From Clostridiales bacterium (GTDB lineage Bacteria; Bacillota; Desulfotomaculia; Desulfotomaculales; VENG01): a stretch of DNA of 64,000 nt. This document shows positions 1-8,728 of the stretch, in pieces. The notes under the pieces are model-generated. The model was not told where the DNA came from and did no database searches. It was given only the letters and a program-made list of their open reading frames with translations. Each line of letters opens with the position of its first letter. Position 1 is the stretch's first letter. The position numbers were made by a program, and so were the translations under genes. Location: contig JAIPEW010000004.1 of NCBI GenBank assembly GCA_021736985.1, positions 62,001 through 126,000 on the forward strand, given 5' to 3'.

Positions 1-152
1 TTTTCTACCGGGTAAAATCCTGCATTAGGTACGCTCATATTAATTTTTTGTTGTACAAGCTGTGCTAAAGATGTTAATGCACTGCCCATACCAATGTTAC
101 TAATTTCTTTTAATGCATCAATGTGCATGCCTGACAGGTCTGAATTGGGCAT
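1..152 (-). CDS. cheC: CheC, CheY-P phosphatase (N-terminal part, runs off the window)
   Basis: Only the first 50 or so residues are present because the gene leaves the window at base 1. The visible part contains DALKEISNIGMGSALTSLAQ, which matches the first conserved helix of CheC, including the Glu and Asn of the phosphatase motif. CheC dephosphorylates CheY-P and binds CheD in Firmicutes-type chemotaxis. The ATG at 152 follows GGGAG at a normal distance and lies 14 bases after the cheR stop, so it is translated from the same operon as cheR and cheD. A CheX-like or FliY-like identity cannot be fully excluded without the rest of the gene. Confidence 0.82.
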   Translation of the reverse strand, partial: MPNSDLSGMHIDALKEISNIGMGSALTSLAQLVQQKINMSVPNAGFYPVE

Positions 153-166
153 CTTATTCTCCCTTC

Positions 167-940
167 TTAACAGCTCTTTTTCTTGTAAAAACAAGGAGAT
201 ATTTTCTCCAACCCAAATTGCTGATAATTAAAAATCATTTCGCTGGCACCTATAAAAAATACTCCTCCAGGGCACAGCGATTCTGCGAAAGCCTTATAAA
301 GGCGATCCTGAGCCTCGCGGGTAAAATAAATACACACGTTTCGACAAAGCACAAGATCACACCCTGCTTTGAATTTTTCCTGCAGAAGATCATGCTGGCT
401 AAAATGAACCATGTTTTTTAACCTATCATTTATTCTATAAAGACCTTTTTCTGCATAAAAAAAATGTTTTTTCCTTTTTTCGCTGACATTTATCAGGGCT
501 TCCGGTTTGTACCTTCCCTCCCTGGCCTGCTGAAGTATATTTCTATCTATATCAGTAGCAAGTATTTTACAATTTGCCCCCGGGGCCTTTTCTTCTAAAA
601 TTATTGCTGCTGAATAAGGCTCTGCCCCGTTGGAGCATGCAGAACTCCATATTTTTAATGATTTTTTTTCTTTCAACAACCTGGGAATATGTATTTTTTC
701 TAATTCCTCAAACTTTTTAAAATCCCTAAAAAACTCGGATACATTTATTGTAAGGTGGTTGATAAAAGCTTCATAAATATCACTGCTAGTTTTAAGCAGA
801 TGCAAAAAATCTTTATAATCATTGATTTTTTGCTTATCCATAAAGCTATTTATTCTTCTATCCAGCTGTTTTTCTTTATAACTGTTCAATTCCATGGAAA
901 AATTTCCACGAGTGCTTTTTTTGAATTCTTCAATATTCAT
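167..940 (-). CDS. cheR: CheR, chemoreceptor glutamate methyltransferase
   Basis: This 257-residue protein has the standard CheR length. An N-terminal helical domain is followed by a SAM-binding Rossmann domain with the motifs SACSNGAEPYSAAI (about residue 100) and LCRNVCIYF (about residue 200). CheR methylates receptor glutamates using S-adenosylmethionine and works against the esterase CheB, which is encoded near 57 kb. It starts immediately after cheD and is followed closely by cheC, forming an adaptation block at the end of the fla/che operon. Confidence 0.95.
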   Translation of the reverse strand: MNIEEFKKSTRGNFSMELNSYKEKQLDRRINSFMDKQKINDYKDFLHLLKTSSDIYEAFINHLTINVSEFFRDFKKFEELEKIHIPRLLKEKKSLKIWSSACSNGAEPYSAAIILEEKAPGANCKILATDIDRNILQQAREGRYKPEALINVSEKRKKHFFYAEKGLYRINDRLKNMVHFSQHDLLQEKFKAGCDLVLCRNVCIYFTREAQDRLYKAFAESLCPGGVFFIGASEMIFNYQQFGLEKISPCFYKKKSC

Positions 941-1438
941 TTAAATCTCCATTTGTTTTTTTCCCAGTGTTCTTATTAATATTTTTCCATCGGATGAATC
1001 AAGTATTATAGTTCTTCCGACATTCCCACCGACTTCTTCTGCAATAATTTTTATACCCATAGATTTTAAGATTTCCCTGGCAGCTGCAACATTTTTCTCT
1101 CCTATATTTAATATAAGTTTTTCATCATTTCCGCTAAACATCTGGGCCCCGCCAACAAGTTTTGCTGTAATACAGGGAAGCCTGGCCCCCTTTTTTTTCA
1201 TTTCATCAACCAGTAAGGGAATGCCAAGGTCAGCAAACTTGGGTTTTTTATCAACATTCTTAAAATATGTACTATAAGGCAGCATTAAATGCAGCAAACC
1301 AGCAACACGGGCAACATGATCATACAAACTTACCCCAACGCAAGAACCAAGACCCATAGTAATCAATTTATCAGGTCTCAACACCACTCCTAGATCTGCA
1401 ATACCAACATGGACTTCTTTGAGTTTAGCTTGATCCAT
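941..1438 (-). CDS. cheD: CheD, chemoreceptor glutamine deamidase
   Basis: This 165-residue protein carries the CheD signatures TMGLGSCVGVSLYD, with the catalytic Cys, and GLLHLMLP, with the catalytic His region. CheD deamidates receptor glutamines and, in Firmicutes, stimulates CheC phosphatase activity. It lies directly upstream of cheR with no gap and about 10 bases after the rod gene, so translation is probably coupled. The neighbourhood of CheD, CheR and CheC supports a Bacillus-type three-part adaptation system. Confidence 0.95.
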   Translation of the reverse strand: MDQAKLKEVHVGIADLGVVLRPDKLITMGLGSCVGVSLYDHVARVAGLLHLMLPYSTYFKNVDKKPKFADLGIPLLVDEMKKKGARLPCITAKLVGGAQMFSGNDEKLILNIGEKNVAAAREILKSMGIKIIAEEVGGNVGRTIILDSSDGKILIRTLGKKQMEI

Positions 1439-1449
1439 TTTTTTCCCCG

Positions 1450-2229
1450 CTACCTGCGCATATTTATTGCCATATTCCAGAGCTGATCAGCGATTTTTAT
1501 AGTTTTAGTATTCATATCTAAAGCTCTCTGGCTTTCAACAAGCTCAGCCATATCTTTAGTTATCTCAGTATTAGATATTTCCAGAAAACCTTGTTTTATT
1601 TTACCTGCCCCATTATCCCCGGGGACATTCTCTTGAACCTCTCCACTTGAAGTACCGGGAGAAAATAAGTTCTCTCCTTTTGCTTCTAAGCCCTGCGGGT
1701 TAGAAAAAGTATATAACTTTATTTGCCCATTGTTGACGTTTTCCCCGGAATTACTTACAGACTCTACCGTACCGTCATCACGAACTTGTATTTCTGAAGA
1801 ATTATTGTCTACTTGTACCCCCGAAAGATGATAACCGGAATCATTTACAAGCCGTCCTTTTTCTATATCTATGTAAAAACTTCCGTCCCGGGTATAAAAC
1901 TTATTTCCCTCGGAATCAGCCACCTTAAAAAAACCTTTTCCGTTAACAGCCAGGCTGTACGGATTATTTGACTTAACCACCTGCCCCTGGGTAAAATCAC
2001 GTGATATCCCGGCTGCCGCGGTCCCGCTGCCTCCGAAAACTTCCTTATCTTCAGGTGTAGGGATAATTGCATCTAATTTCTGGTATACCAGGCTGCTAAA
2101 AAAAGTATCTTGAGACTTATAAGCCTTGGTATTAGCATTGGCAATATTATTAGCAATAGTATCAATTTTATTTGATTGGGAAATAACCCCTGAGACACCA
2201 TTATTAAAAATATACTGCACCCTGCTCAC
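1450..2229 (-). CDS. flgG: Flagellar rod/hook-basal body protein, FlgG (FlhP) type
   Basis: This 259-residue protein has the N-terminal rod motif NNIANANTKAYKSQ and a C-terminal helix (MAELVESQRALDMNTKTIKIADQ) typical of distal rod FlgG/FlhP proteins. The middle contains the flagellar basal body central domain (KGFFKVADSEGNKFYTRDGSF). These proteins pack as the distal rod and are exported by the flagellar apparatus without a signal peptide. It pairs with the similar gene just upstream, as flhO and flhP do in Bacillus. Which of the two is the FlgF equivalent is inferred from the C-terminal helix. Confidence 0.85.
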   Translation of the reverse strand: MSRVQYIFNNGVSGVISQSNKIDTIANNIANANTKAYKSQDTFFSSLVYQKLDAIIPTPEDKEVFGGSGTAAAGISRDFTQGQVVKSNNPYSLAVNGKGFFKVADSEGNKFYTRDGSFYIDIEKGRLVNDSGYHLSGVQVDNNSSEIQVRDDGTVESVSNSGENVNNGQIKLYTFSNPQGLEAKGENLFSPGTSSGEVQENVPGDNGAGKIKQGFLEISNTEITKDMAELVESQRALDMNTKTIKIADQLWNMAINMRR

Positions 2230-2240
2230 CTCGATTATAT

Positions 2241-3014
2241 TTATTTAGAACTTCCTACTTTCTGTACAGCTATTTCAGTAAGTTTATCATGAGCTTGTAC
2301 CAATTTCTGCCCGGCCCCGTATGCACGTAATACTTTCATTGCAGCAGTAATCTCTTTTACCGGTACTGCATTAGATTCTTCTATAAACCCCTGTTTTATC
2401 ACCGGTTTTTCTGCTTGAGACATATCTACTTTTTCCGGAAGTGTATAAAGAGAATCTCCTTTTTTTTGCAAAGATGATTTTTCATCAACCCGGCCAATAA
2501 ACAACTTGCCCGATTCCTCACTGTTCACTGAAACTGTACCATCTTTAGAAACCGTAAAATCACTGCTGCTTACCGTGATTTTACCACTTTCACCTGTCAA
2601 ACAATATCCGCTGCTGTGGCATATACATCCTTCGCTGTCCAATTTAAATCTTCCGTTCCTTGTATAATAATTATTACCTTCATCATCTACCAGGCGAAAA
2701 AAACCATCTTCTGCAAGCGCTAGATCCAGGGTTCTGCCTGTTTTAGTTAATGTCCCCGGGCTAAAATCAACTGTTATGTCTTCTAATCTAGCACCCTGGT
2801 TAATAGTACCTATTTTTTGGGGTGAAGAAGGAACATTGGAAAAACCGCCGGTATTTTTTAAGTTCAACAGCATCATTTCATGAAAAGGAGTAACCACGGC
2901 AGTTTCGCGCTTGTAACCACACGTTGCAGCGTTTGCTATATTATTAGAAACAGCCTTCATGCTTCCCATTTGACTGGTAAGTCCTGAAATGGAGGTATAA
3001 AAGCCTCTGTTCAA
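2241..3014 (-). CDS. flgF: Flagellar rod/hook-basal body protein, FlgF (FlhO) type
   Basis: This 257-residue protein shares the rod family layout: an N-terminal motif SNNIANAATCGYKRE, a central domain with LALAEDGFFRLVDDEGNNYYTRNG, and a C-terminal amphipathic helix. The C-terminal helix departs from the usual FlgG consensus (AMKVLRAYGAGQKLVQAHDKL), which is why the FlgF/FlhO label is preferred. It follows the sigma28 gene by about 20 bases and precedes the second rod gene by 11 bases. Confidence 0.82.
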   Translation of the reverse strand: MNRGFYTSISGLTSQMGSMKAVSNNIANAATCGYKRETAVVTPFHEMMLLNLKNTGGFSNVPSSPQKIGTINQGARLEDITVDFSPGTLTKTGRTLDLALAEDGFFRLVDDEGNNYYTRNGRFKLDSEGCICHSSGYCLTGESGKITVSSSDFTVSKDGTVSVNSEESGKLFIGRVDEKSSLQKKGDSLYTLPEKVDMSQAEKPVIKQGFIEESNAVPVKEITAAMKVLRAYGAGQKLVQAHDKLTEIAVQKVGSSK

Positions 3015-3035
3015 AAATACACCACCTTTATTCTT

Positions 3036-3779
3036 TTACAGCTTCGATAAATTTTTACGAAGCCTGCCAACTGCCCGGCTGTGCAGCTGGCACACTCTTG
3101 ATTCGCCAACATCAAGTACTCTGCCAATTTCTTTTAAAGTAAGTCCTTCATGGTAATAGAGCGACAACAACATCTTATCTCTTTCTCCCAGCATGTCTAT
3201 TGCTTTAATTAAAGTCTCTTTTTCATCTTTTCTGCAAAGTTCCTTCAGGGGATCAGGACTGTCCCGGTCAGGAAGTATATCTGTAAAACTCGTATTATCA
3301 CCTTCATCACCCGGTGAAATATCCAGTGATAAATATGTAATATTGTAAAACTGGTTATTTAACTTACTGAGCTCTGATAGAGTTATCCCTGCCTCTTTTG
3401 CTAATTCCTGGTTAGTAACACTGCGTCCCAGGGATTTTTCCATTGTTTCTTTTGTGTTATAAACCCTGTTCATCTTTTGCCAGGTAGTACGGGGGATCCA
3501 ATTAGACTTTCTAATTTCATCATACATAGCACCATAAATACGGCGCCTGGCAAACGCTTCGAACTCTACCCCGAAGGTAGGATCAAAACGATCTACTGCC
3601 TCCAGCAAACCTAATATGCCGCAACTTCCAAGATCTTCAGTGCTCATTCCCGCAGGAAGTTTCACCGACAGTTTTCCCGCTGCATATTTAACTATGTCCA
3701 GGTATTCTAATACCAGTTCCTGTTTTAATTTTTCATCCCGCGTACAGCGGTATTTTTCCCATAACTCACTTTTTATCAT
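3036..3779 (-). CDS. fliA: RNA polymerase sigma28 (FliA/SigD), flagellar late-gene sigma factor
   Basis: The protein has sigma regions 2 (DLGSCGILGLLEAVDRFDPTFG), 3 (SVTNQELAKEAGITLSEL) and 4 (EGLTLKEIGRVLDVGESRV), with the length of the FliA/WhiG group. It directs RNA polymerase to late flagellar and chemotaxis promoters and is held by FlgM, encoded near 55.8 kb. An ATG at 3779 follows GGGTGG and is preferred over the GTG at 3791, which lies inside that ribosome binding site. Candidate sigma28 promoters occur at 27454-27481 and 50751-50777. Confidence 0.95.
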   Translation of the reverse strand: MIKSELWEKYRCTRDEKLKQELVLEYLDIVKYAAGKLSVKLPAGMSTEDLGSCGILGLLEAVDRFDPTFGVEFEAFARRRIYGAMYDEIRKSNWIPRTTWQKMNRVYNTKETMEKSLGRSVTNQELAKEAGITLSELSKLNNQFYNITYLSLDISPGDEGDNTSFTDILPDRDSPDPLKELCRKDEKETLIKAIDMLGERDKMLLSLYYHEGLTLKEIGRVLDVGESRVCQLHSRAVGRLRKNLSKL

Positions 3780-3796
3780 GTATTTAACCACCCGGG

Positions 3797-4450
3797 CTAT
3801 TGCAAACGTTTTTGCCTGGCCATTAACGAAAACAGGTAAGCCATTATTTTATCCTGTACTGCACGAGACAACTCCAAAAATTTAACACCTAAATGATAAA
3901 TATAATAATTTTCGCCTATTTTTACTGCTTCTACTCGTACAATTCTTCCCATTACTTCAAACGTAGTTAACTTCTTGTTTACCTCGAGTTCGAAAACTAG
4001 ATATAAAATTGTATTATAATTTAAATACTCTTTAACAGCGAGTTTCATCCCACCGGAACTCAAGTCAATAGACGTTGCATTTTTAAATTTATTTTTTTTC
4101 CCTTTATCCTGTTCGACAGCATATTTCACCGGCAGTGTAACTGGTACGCGTACAAAATTGCGCTGCTGCACGCGCTCTATGGTTTCCGGGAAAGCCAGAA
4201 TATACATGGTTATTTGGTCTTTAACCTGATTTATTACACGGGTACTAAAACTGTAAGTAGAGTCTTGCCCGGAAAATTTACAAGCAACAGTATCCCCGGC
4301 AATTAAAATTAGCGGCTTAGAACTCTGGTATGGCAACCCTATATAAAACCCGCCGCTTTCTTTTTTTTCTACCGATGTTACATACCAGTCCCGGCCGTCA
4401 GCTGAAACCGATATTTTTTTATCTGTCGGTATTTCTATATTACCTGCCAT
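3797..4450 (-). CDS. YcgR-type PilZ domain c-di-GMP receptor
   Basis: This 217-residue protein has an N-terminal YcgR-like beta domain and a C-terminal PilZ domain. The c-di-GMP binding residues are visible as RNFVR (about residue 110) and DLSSGG (about residue 145). YcgR/DgrA/MotI proteins bind c-di-GMP and slow or disengage the flagellar motor. It sits between flhG and the sigma28 gene, the usual place for this gene in Clostridia and Bacillus fla/che operons. Confidence 0.9.
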   Translation of the reverse strand: MAGNIEIPTDKKISVSADGRDWYVTSVEKKESGGFYIGLPYQSSKPLILIAGDTVACKFSGQDSTYSFSTRVINQVKDQITMYILAFPETIERVQQRNFVRVPVTLPVKYAVEQDKGKKNKFKNATSIDLSSGGMKLAVKEYLNYNTILYLVFELEVNKKLTTFEVMGRIVRVEAVKIGENYYIYHLGVKFLELSRAVQDKIMAYLFSLMARQKRLQ

Positions 4451-4454
4451 TCTG

Positions 4455-5339
4455 CTACCTCCTAAAAAGCCGGGCTAATTTACCTGTAAACTCTCTTATT
4501 CCTGTATTTACTGACAAATCTTCATTACACTTGTTCGATAAATTATCACCAATTTTAGGAATACACTTTGCTGCCGGCGAATTAGCCTTGTAAATTAACA
4601 GCGGAACCTGGGCTTTTATAGCTTCAAAAACAGTTTTATCTTCCGGCACATATCCTAAATAATTAACTGAAAGACCTAAAAAATTCAGGCATGCTCTTTC
4701 AAATTTCATTAAAGTTTGCCCGGCATCTTTCTGGCCTGCCGCCCTGTTAATAATTACATTTATTTCACTGTGCAGCGAATATTTAGAAATCACCTTTGCT
4801 ATACTGTAAGCATCAGTTATAGAAGTAGGTTCAGGGGTTAAAACCAGTATAAGCTCTTTTACTGAAGCAACAAAAGCCAGTACATTTTTAGATATTCCGG
4901 CAGCCGTATCTATAATTATAAAATCTGCCTCATCATCCAGTATTCCCAGGGAATCTGTTAGATTTTGCAAGCTGCTGCTGCTTAAGTTTGCCAGTTCAGA
5001 AAATCCAGAACCGCCGGAAATTATTTTAACACCTGCCGGCCCCGGCGTTATAATATCTTTAATATCCGCCCTGCCCTGCAGGCAGTCATACAAGTTAAGG
5101 GGTGGAGCCAGCCCGGAAATGACTTCTACGTTTGCCAGTCCCAGGTCAGCATCGAAAATAACCACTTCGTTCCCTGCTTTTGCCAGGGATATACCCAGGT
5201 TTACTGAAAGACTGGTTTTACCCACACCGCCCTTTCCACTGGTTACAGTAATAATGCGCGGAGTTGTAGTACCAGGCTGGCTGCTATCATAATTGCTTCC
5301 TTTTATTACTCGAGGGCCGCTAAAATTCACCCCTTTCAT
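4455..5339 (-). CDS. flhG: FlhG (FleN/YlxH), MinD-type ATPase controlling flagellar number
   Basis: A MinD/ParA ATPase is indicated by the deviant Walker A motif SGKGGVGKTSLSVNLG and by FDADLGLANVE and IIDTAAGIS. FlhG counts and places flagella through FlhF and the C-ring. The ATG at 5339 is chosen because AAAGG lies upstream at a workable distance. The in-frame ATG at 5357 has no such site and overlaps flhF by more. The C-terminus (residues about 255 to the end) departs from canonical MinD and probably carries the amphipathic helix (EFTGKLARLFRR). Confidence 0.92.
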   Translation of the reverse strand: MKGVNFSGPRVIKGSNYDSSQPGTTTPRIITVTSGKGGVGKTSLSVNLGISLAKAGNEVVIFDADLGLANVEVISGLAPPLNLYDCLQGRADIKDIITPGPAGVKIISGGSGFSELANLSSSSLQNLTDSLGILDDEADFIIIDTAAGISKNVLAFVASVKELILVLTPEPTSITDAYSIAKVISKYSLHSEINVIINRAAGQKDAGQTLMKFERACLNFLGLSVNYLGYVPEDKTVFEAIKAQVPLLIYKANSPAAKCIPKIGDNLSNKCNEDLSVNTGIREFTGKLARLFRR

Positions 5340-6612
5340 ATCTATCAAACCTTTCATCTAATAAACTGGCTGCTCTTTTAGCATTAATTTTTTCAATATC
5401 ATCTGGAATACTCTGCCCGCTGGTAACATAAGTAACCGGGCATCCCATTTCACACATGAGATTTAACATTGAACCAATAGTATCAGTTTCATCAAGCTTG
5501 GTAAATACTATTTCAGTAAATCCTGCCCTTCTGAAGTCCCTGGCAACACGCATTAAATCCCTGTCTTTAGTAGTAGCGCTCAGGCACAGCATTATATTTT
5601 GATCCTTTCCGGCAGCGTCTAAAAACGTTCTAAGCTCGAGAACCTGTCCAGAATTCTTGGAAGGGCGTCCCTCGGTATCTATAAATATATAATCCTTGTC
5701 CGAGTGTTTTTCTATAGCCTTTTCTAATTCACCAGGCGTCATAACAATTTCTACTGGAACTCCAATTATCTCAGCGTAATAATTCATATCTTCCAGCGAT
5801 CCAAAACGATGGTCATATAATGCGATGAGTGCAATTTCTTTTTCATAGAACACCTTGTTCAGGGTAGCTAATTTAACGAGCGTAGCAGTTTTTCCAACCC
5901 CCGTGGGCCCTATAAATGTCTTAATTTTACAATCATTTGTATCTTTATATGCACTTTTTAACAACTTTACAACATTATTCTTCAACATCAACTGTAAAAA
6001 ATCCTCTGTTTGATCATACACCCCTGTCTCACTGCCGTATGTATCTTCAATTCCTTCCCACAGTGAATCTATTACATTGTCATGAACTTCCATCTCTCTT
6101 AATAAATTTTTTATCCTCTCTATAGGGCTGCTCATACTCATTCCCTCCTGTTGATTAATAAGATTATGTACTATTGATTTAAACCAATCGTCTTTGCTGC
6201 TTTCCTCCGTTTCCAGAAGAGGCTCCGGCAGCCTGGAAGGGAGCAAACTCCTGGATATTACAGGTTCCTTATTAGTTTCAGACCGGCTGACATTTTTACT
6301 CTTATAATTATTTTTATGCTGCTGAGTACGCTCCACAAGCGCAGCTGCCGGCATTCTTTTTTTACTTTCCATGTGCTGCTCTTCCATAGTATTATTACTT
6401 ATTTGCTCCCTGTGTTGTTCCTCTGGCAAGAAATAATCCTTCTGCTCTTCCATTGCTGCAGTAACTGTTAATTTCCTGGGCCCGAAAAATTCTTTCACGT
6501 TCTTTCTCGGCGCTTTTTCAGAACTGACTATAACCGCATCAGGGCCCAGGTCATTTTTTATCTCGCTCATTGCTTCTTGCATATCAGATACAGTATATTT
6601 TTTAATCTTCAT
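5320..6612 (-). CDS. flhF: FlhF, SRP-type GTPase for flagellar placement
   Basis: This 430-residue protein has an N-terminal basic start MKIKKYTVSDMQEAM, a poorly conserved linker rich in Glu, Lys and Ser (about 50-150), and an SRP-GTPase NG domain. The P-loop is GPTGVGKTATLVKLA, followed by DTEGRPSKN and the TKLDET specificity motif. FlhF recruits early flagellar components to the membrane and is regulated by FlhG, encoded next. The DTEGR motif replaces the more common DTAGR. Confidence 0.93.
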   Translation of the reverse strand: MKIKKYTVSDMQEAMSEIKNDLGPDAVIVSSEKAPRKNVKEFFGPRKLTVTAAMEEQKDYFLPEEQHREQISNNTMEEQHMESKKRMPAAALVERTQQHKNNYKSKNVSRSETNKEPVISRSLLPSRLPEPLLETEESSKDDWFKSIVHNLINQQEGMSMSSPIERIKNLLREMEVHDNVIDSLWEGIEDTYGSETGVYDQTEDFLQLMLKNNVVKLLKSAYKDTNDCKIKTFIGPTGVGKTATLVKLATLNKVFYEKEIALIALYDHRFGSLEDMNYYAEIIGVPVEIVMTPGELEKAIEKHSDKDYIFIDTEGRPSKNSGQVLELRTFLDAAGKDQNIMLCLSATTKDRDLMRVARDFRRAGFTEIVFTKLDETDTIGSMLNLMCEMGCPVTYVTSGQSIPDDIEKINAKRAASLLDERFDRYERGEF

Positions 6613-8680
6613 CTAAACTCACCGTCCCCATGGCCTCTATTTCTACTCCCGGAGATATTTCATTTAATGACAGCACAACTAACTGCGGGAAATGCCTTTG
6701 CGTCAAGCGTTTGAAGGGAAGCCTTATTTGAGGTGAACACAGCACTACTGGCGCTGCTCCCTGTACTGCAAGATCTTCTGTCTGCTGCTGCAGTTTTTCC
6801 ATTATCTGCCTGGCCAGCTTCGGTTCAAGCACCGGGTAACTCCCCAGCTGGGTTTGCTGAATAGATTCCAGGAGCATATTTTCCAGCTTGGGATGTATAG
6901 TTACAATACGAATAACATTATCCTGCCCGGCATACTGGCGGCTTATAGTACGGGCCATAGCCTGCCGCGCATGGTCAGTAAGAAAATCAATATCCCTGTT
7001 TAGCCGCACTCCATCTGCCAGCGTTTCTAAAATTACTACCATATCTCTAATAGGTACCCTCTCTTTAAGTAAATTGTGCAGCACTTTTTGAATCTCGCCA
7101 AGAGAGAGCGTATCAGGCAGCAGCTCATCTACCAGTGCCTGGTTATTTTCCTTGACGACATCAATAAGCTCTTTTACTTCCTGCCTGCCCAGCAGCTCAT
7201 GTGCATATTGTTTTATAAATTCTGTAATATGAGTAACAATTACAGTAGAATTATCCACTACAGTAAGTCCTTTTATTTCAACTTCATCCCTGTCTTCAGG
7301 ATTTATCCACCAGGCAGGTAAGCCAAACGCAGGCTCAGTAGTAGAAACACCTTTTATATTATCTACCTGGCCGGTCGGGTCCATGGCCATGTAATGTCCC
7401 GGCATTAATTCACCTGTGATCATATCTTCTCCCCGCAGCTTAAAAACATAACCGTTGGGACTCAACTGCAGGTTGTCACATATGCGAATAGGCCGAACAT
7501 AAATACCCATCTCCGATGCACACTGCCTGCGCACTGAAGCAAGGCGTTCTAAAAGATCCCCTCCCTGGCTTTCATCCGTCAGGGGTATAAGATTATAACC
7601 TATTTCTATTTGTAAAGGGTCAACCTGGAAATATGAAAATACATCTTCCGGTTCCCTGTGCGGGGGCTGTTCCTGGGCCTCTATTTCCTGCTGTTCGATT
7701 AATTCATCTTTTTGCTCTTTTATAAGATAATAGCCGGTATAAGCTATAACTCCGGATAACAGTACAAAAATGATGTGCGGCATTTGAGGCAGCATCCCCA
7801 TCACAAACACAGCACCAGCAACCGGGAAAAGCACTTTGGGGAAATTAGTAAACTGGTTGGATAACTCCTGGCCAAAATTTGATTCAGAAGTAGTACGGGT
7901 TACAAGAATACCGGACGCCGTTGATATTAGTAATGCGGGTACCTGGCTGACCAGCCCGTCCCCGATAGTAAGTAAGGAATATGTTTGTACAGCCTCTAAT
8001 ATAGACATCCCTTTTTGCAGCGTGCCAATTGATATACCGCCTATAATATTTATAATAATTATTACAATGCCTGTTATAGCATCACCTTTAACAAATTTAT
8101 TAGCACCGTCCATGGCACCAAAGAAATCAGCCTCTTTTTGCAGTGTTTCTCTTTTATTGCGTGCTTCTGTTTCACTAATAAGCCCGGAGTTAAATTCTGC
8201 GTCTATACTCATCTGCTTTCCCGGCATAGCATCCAGGGTAAAACGGGCAGAAACTTCAGCTACCCTTCCTGCACCACTTACTATAACAACAAACTGTACA
8301 ACCGTAATAATTATAAAAACTATAAATCCAACAATAAAATTGCCGCCTACCACGAAATCCCCGAACGCGCTGATAATCTTTCCGGCCTGTGCATCACCTA
8401 GTATAAGACGTGTCGAAGAAATATTTAGTGCAAGCCTGTAGAGAGTGGTAATAAGTAAAAGCGAAGGAAAAACAGAAAACTCCAGGGGACGCACGGTAAA
8501 CATGGTAATCAGTATTACACTTAGCGCCAGGGCTATATTTATAGTAAGCAGCATATCCAGCAGCGACGGTGAAAGGGGTACTATAATCATTAAAATTATA
8601 GAAAGAACCAGCCCGCCTATAAGCAGGTCCATGTTATGCCGGGTAAAGTTAAGCAAGTTATTTTTTGCGGGCGATGCCAT
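6602..8680 (-). CDS. flhA: FlhA, flagellar type III export gate protein
   Basis: This 692-residue protein matches FlhA in length. It has about eight membrane segments in the first 330 residues, including the conserved FHIPEP-region sequences (PGKQMSIDAEFNSGLI and FFGAMDGANKFVKGDAI), and a cytosolic domain from about residue 345 to the end. FlhA forms the nonameric gate that receives substrate-chaperone complexes. It follows flhB and overlaps flhF by 11 bases, suggesting coupled translation. Confidence 0.97.
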   Translation of the reverse strand: MASPAKNNLLNFTRHNMDLLIGGLVLSIILMIIVPLSPSLLDMLLTINIALALSVILITMFTVRPLEFSVFPSLLLITTLYRLALNISSTRLILGDAQAGKIISAFGDFVVGGNFIVGFIVFIIITVVQFVVIVSGAGRVAEVSARFTLDAMPGKQMSIDAEFNSGLISETEARNKRETLQKEADFFGAMDGANKFVKGDAITGIVIIIINIIGGISIGTLQKGMSILEAVQTYSLLTIGDGLVSQVPALLISTASGILVTRTTSESNFGQELSNQFTNFPKVLFPVAGAVFVMGMLPQMPHIIFVLLSGVIAYTGYYLIKEQKDELIEQQEIEAQEQPPHREPEDVFSYFQVDPLQIEIGYNLIPLTDESQGGDLLERLASVRRQCASEMGIYVRPIRICDNLQLSPNGYVFKLRGEDMITGELMPGHYMAMDPTGQVDNIKGVSTTEPAFGLPAWWINPEDRDEVEIKGLTVVDNSTVIVTHITEFIKQYAHELLGRQEVKELIDVVKENNQALVDELLPDTLSLGEIQKVLHNLLKERVPIRDMVVILETLADGVRLNRDIDFLTDHARQAMARTISRQYAGQDNVIRIVTIHPKLENMLLESIQQTQLGSYPVLEPKLARQIMEKLQQQTEDLAVQGAAPVVLCSPQIRLPFKRLTQRHFPQLVVLSLNEISPGVEIEAMGTVSLDED

Positions 8681-8728
8681 TTTATTATAGACCTCCGTGT
8701 TGTGCTTTAAGACAAGATTAAATTTAAA

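Noticed and set aside
7836-8441. Open frame of 201 codons on the plus strand inside flhA
   Set aside because: It is the mirror of the flhA membrane segments. Its Ile/Thr/Pro-rich sequence has no start signal.
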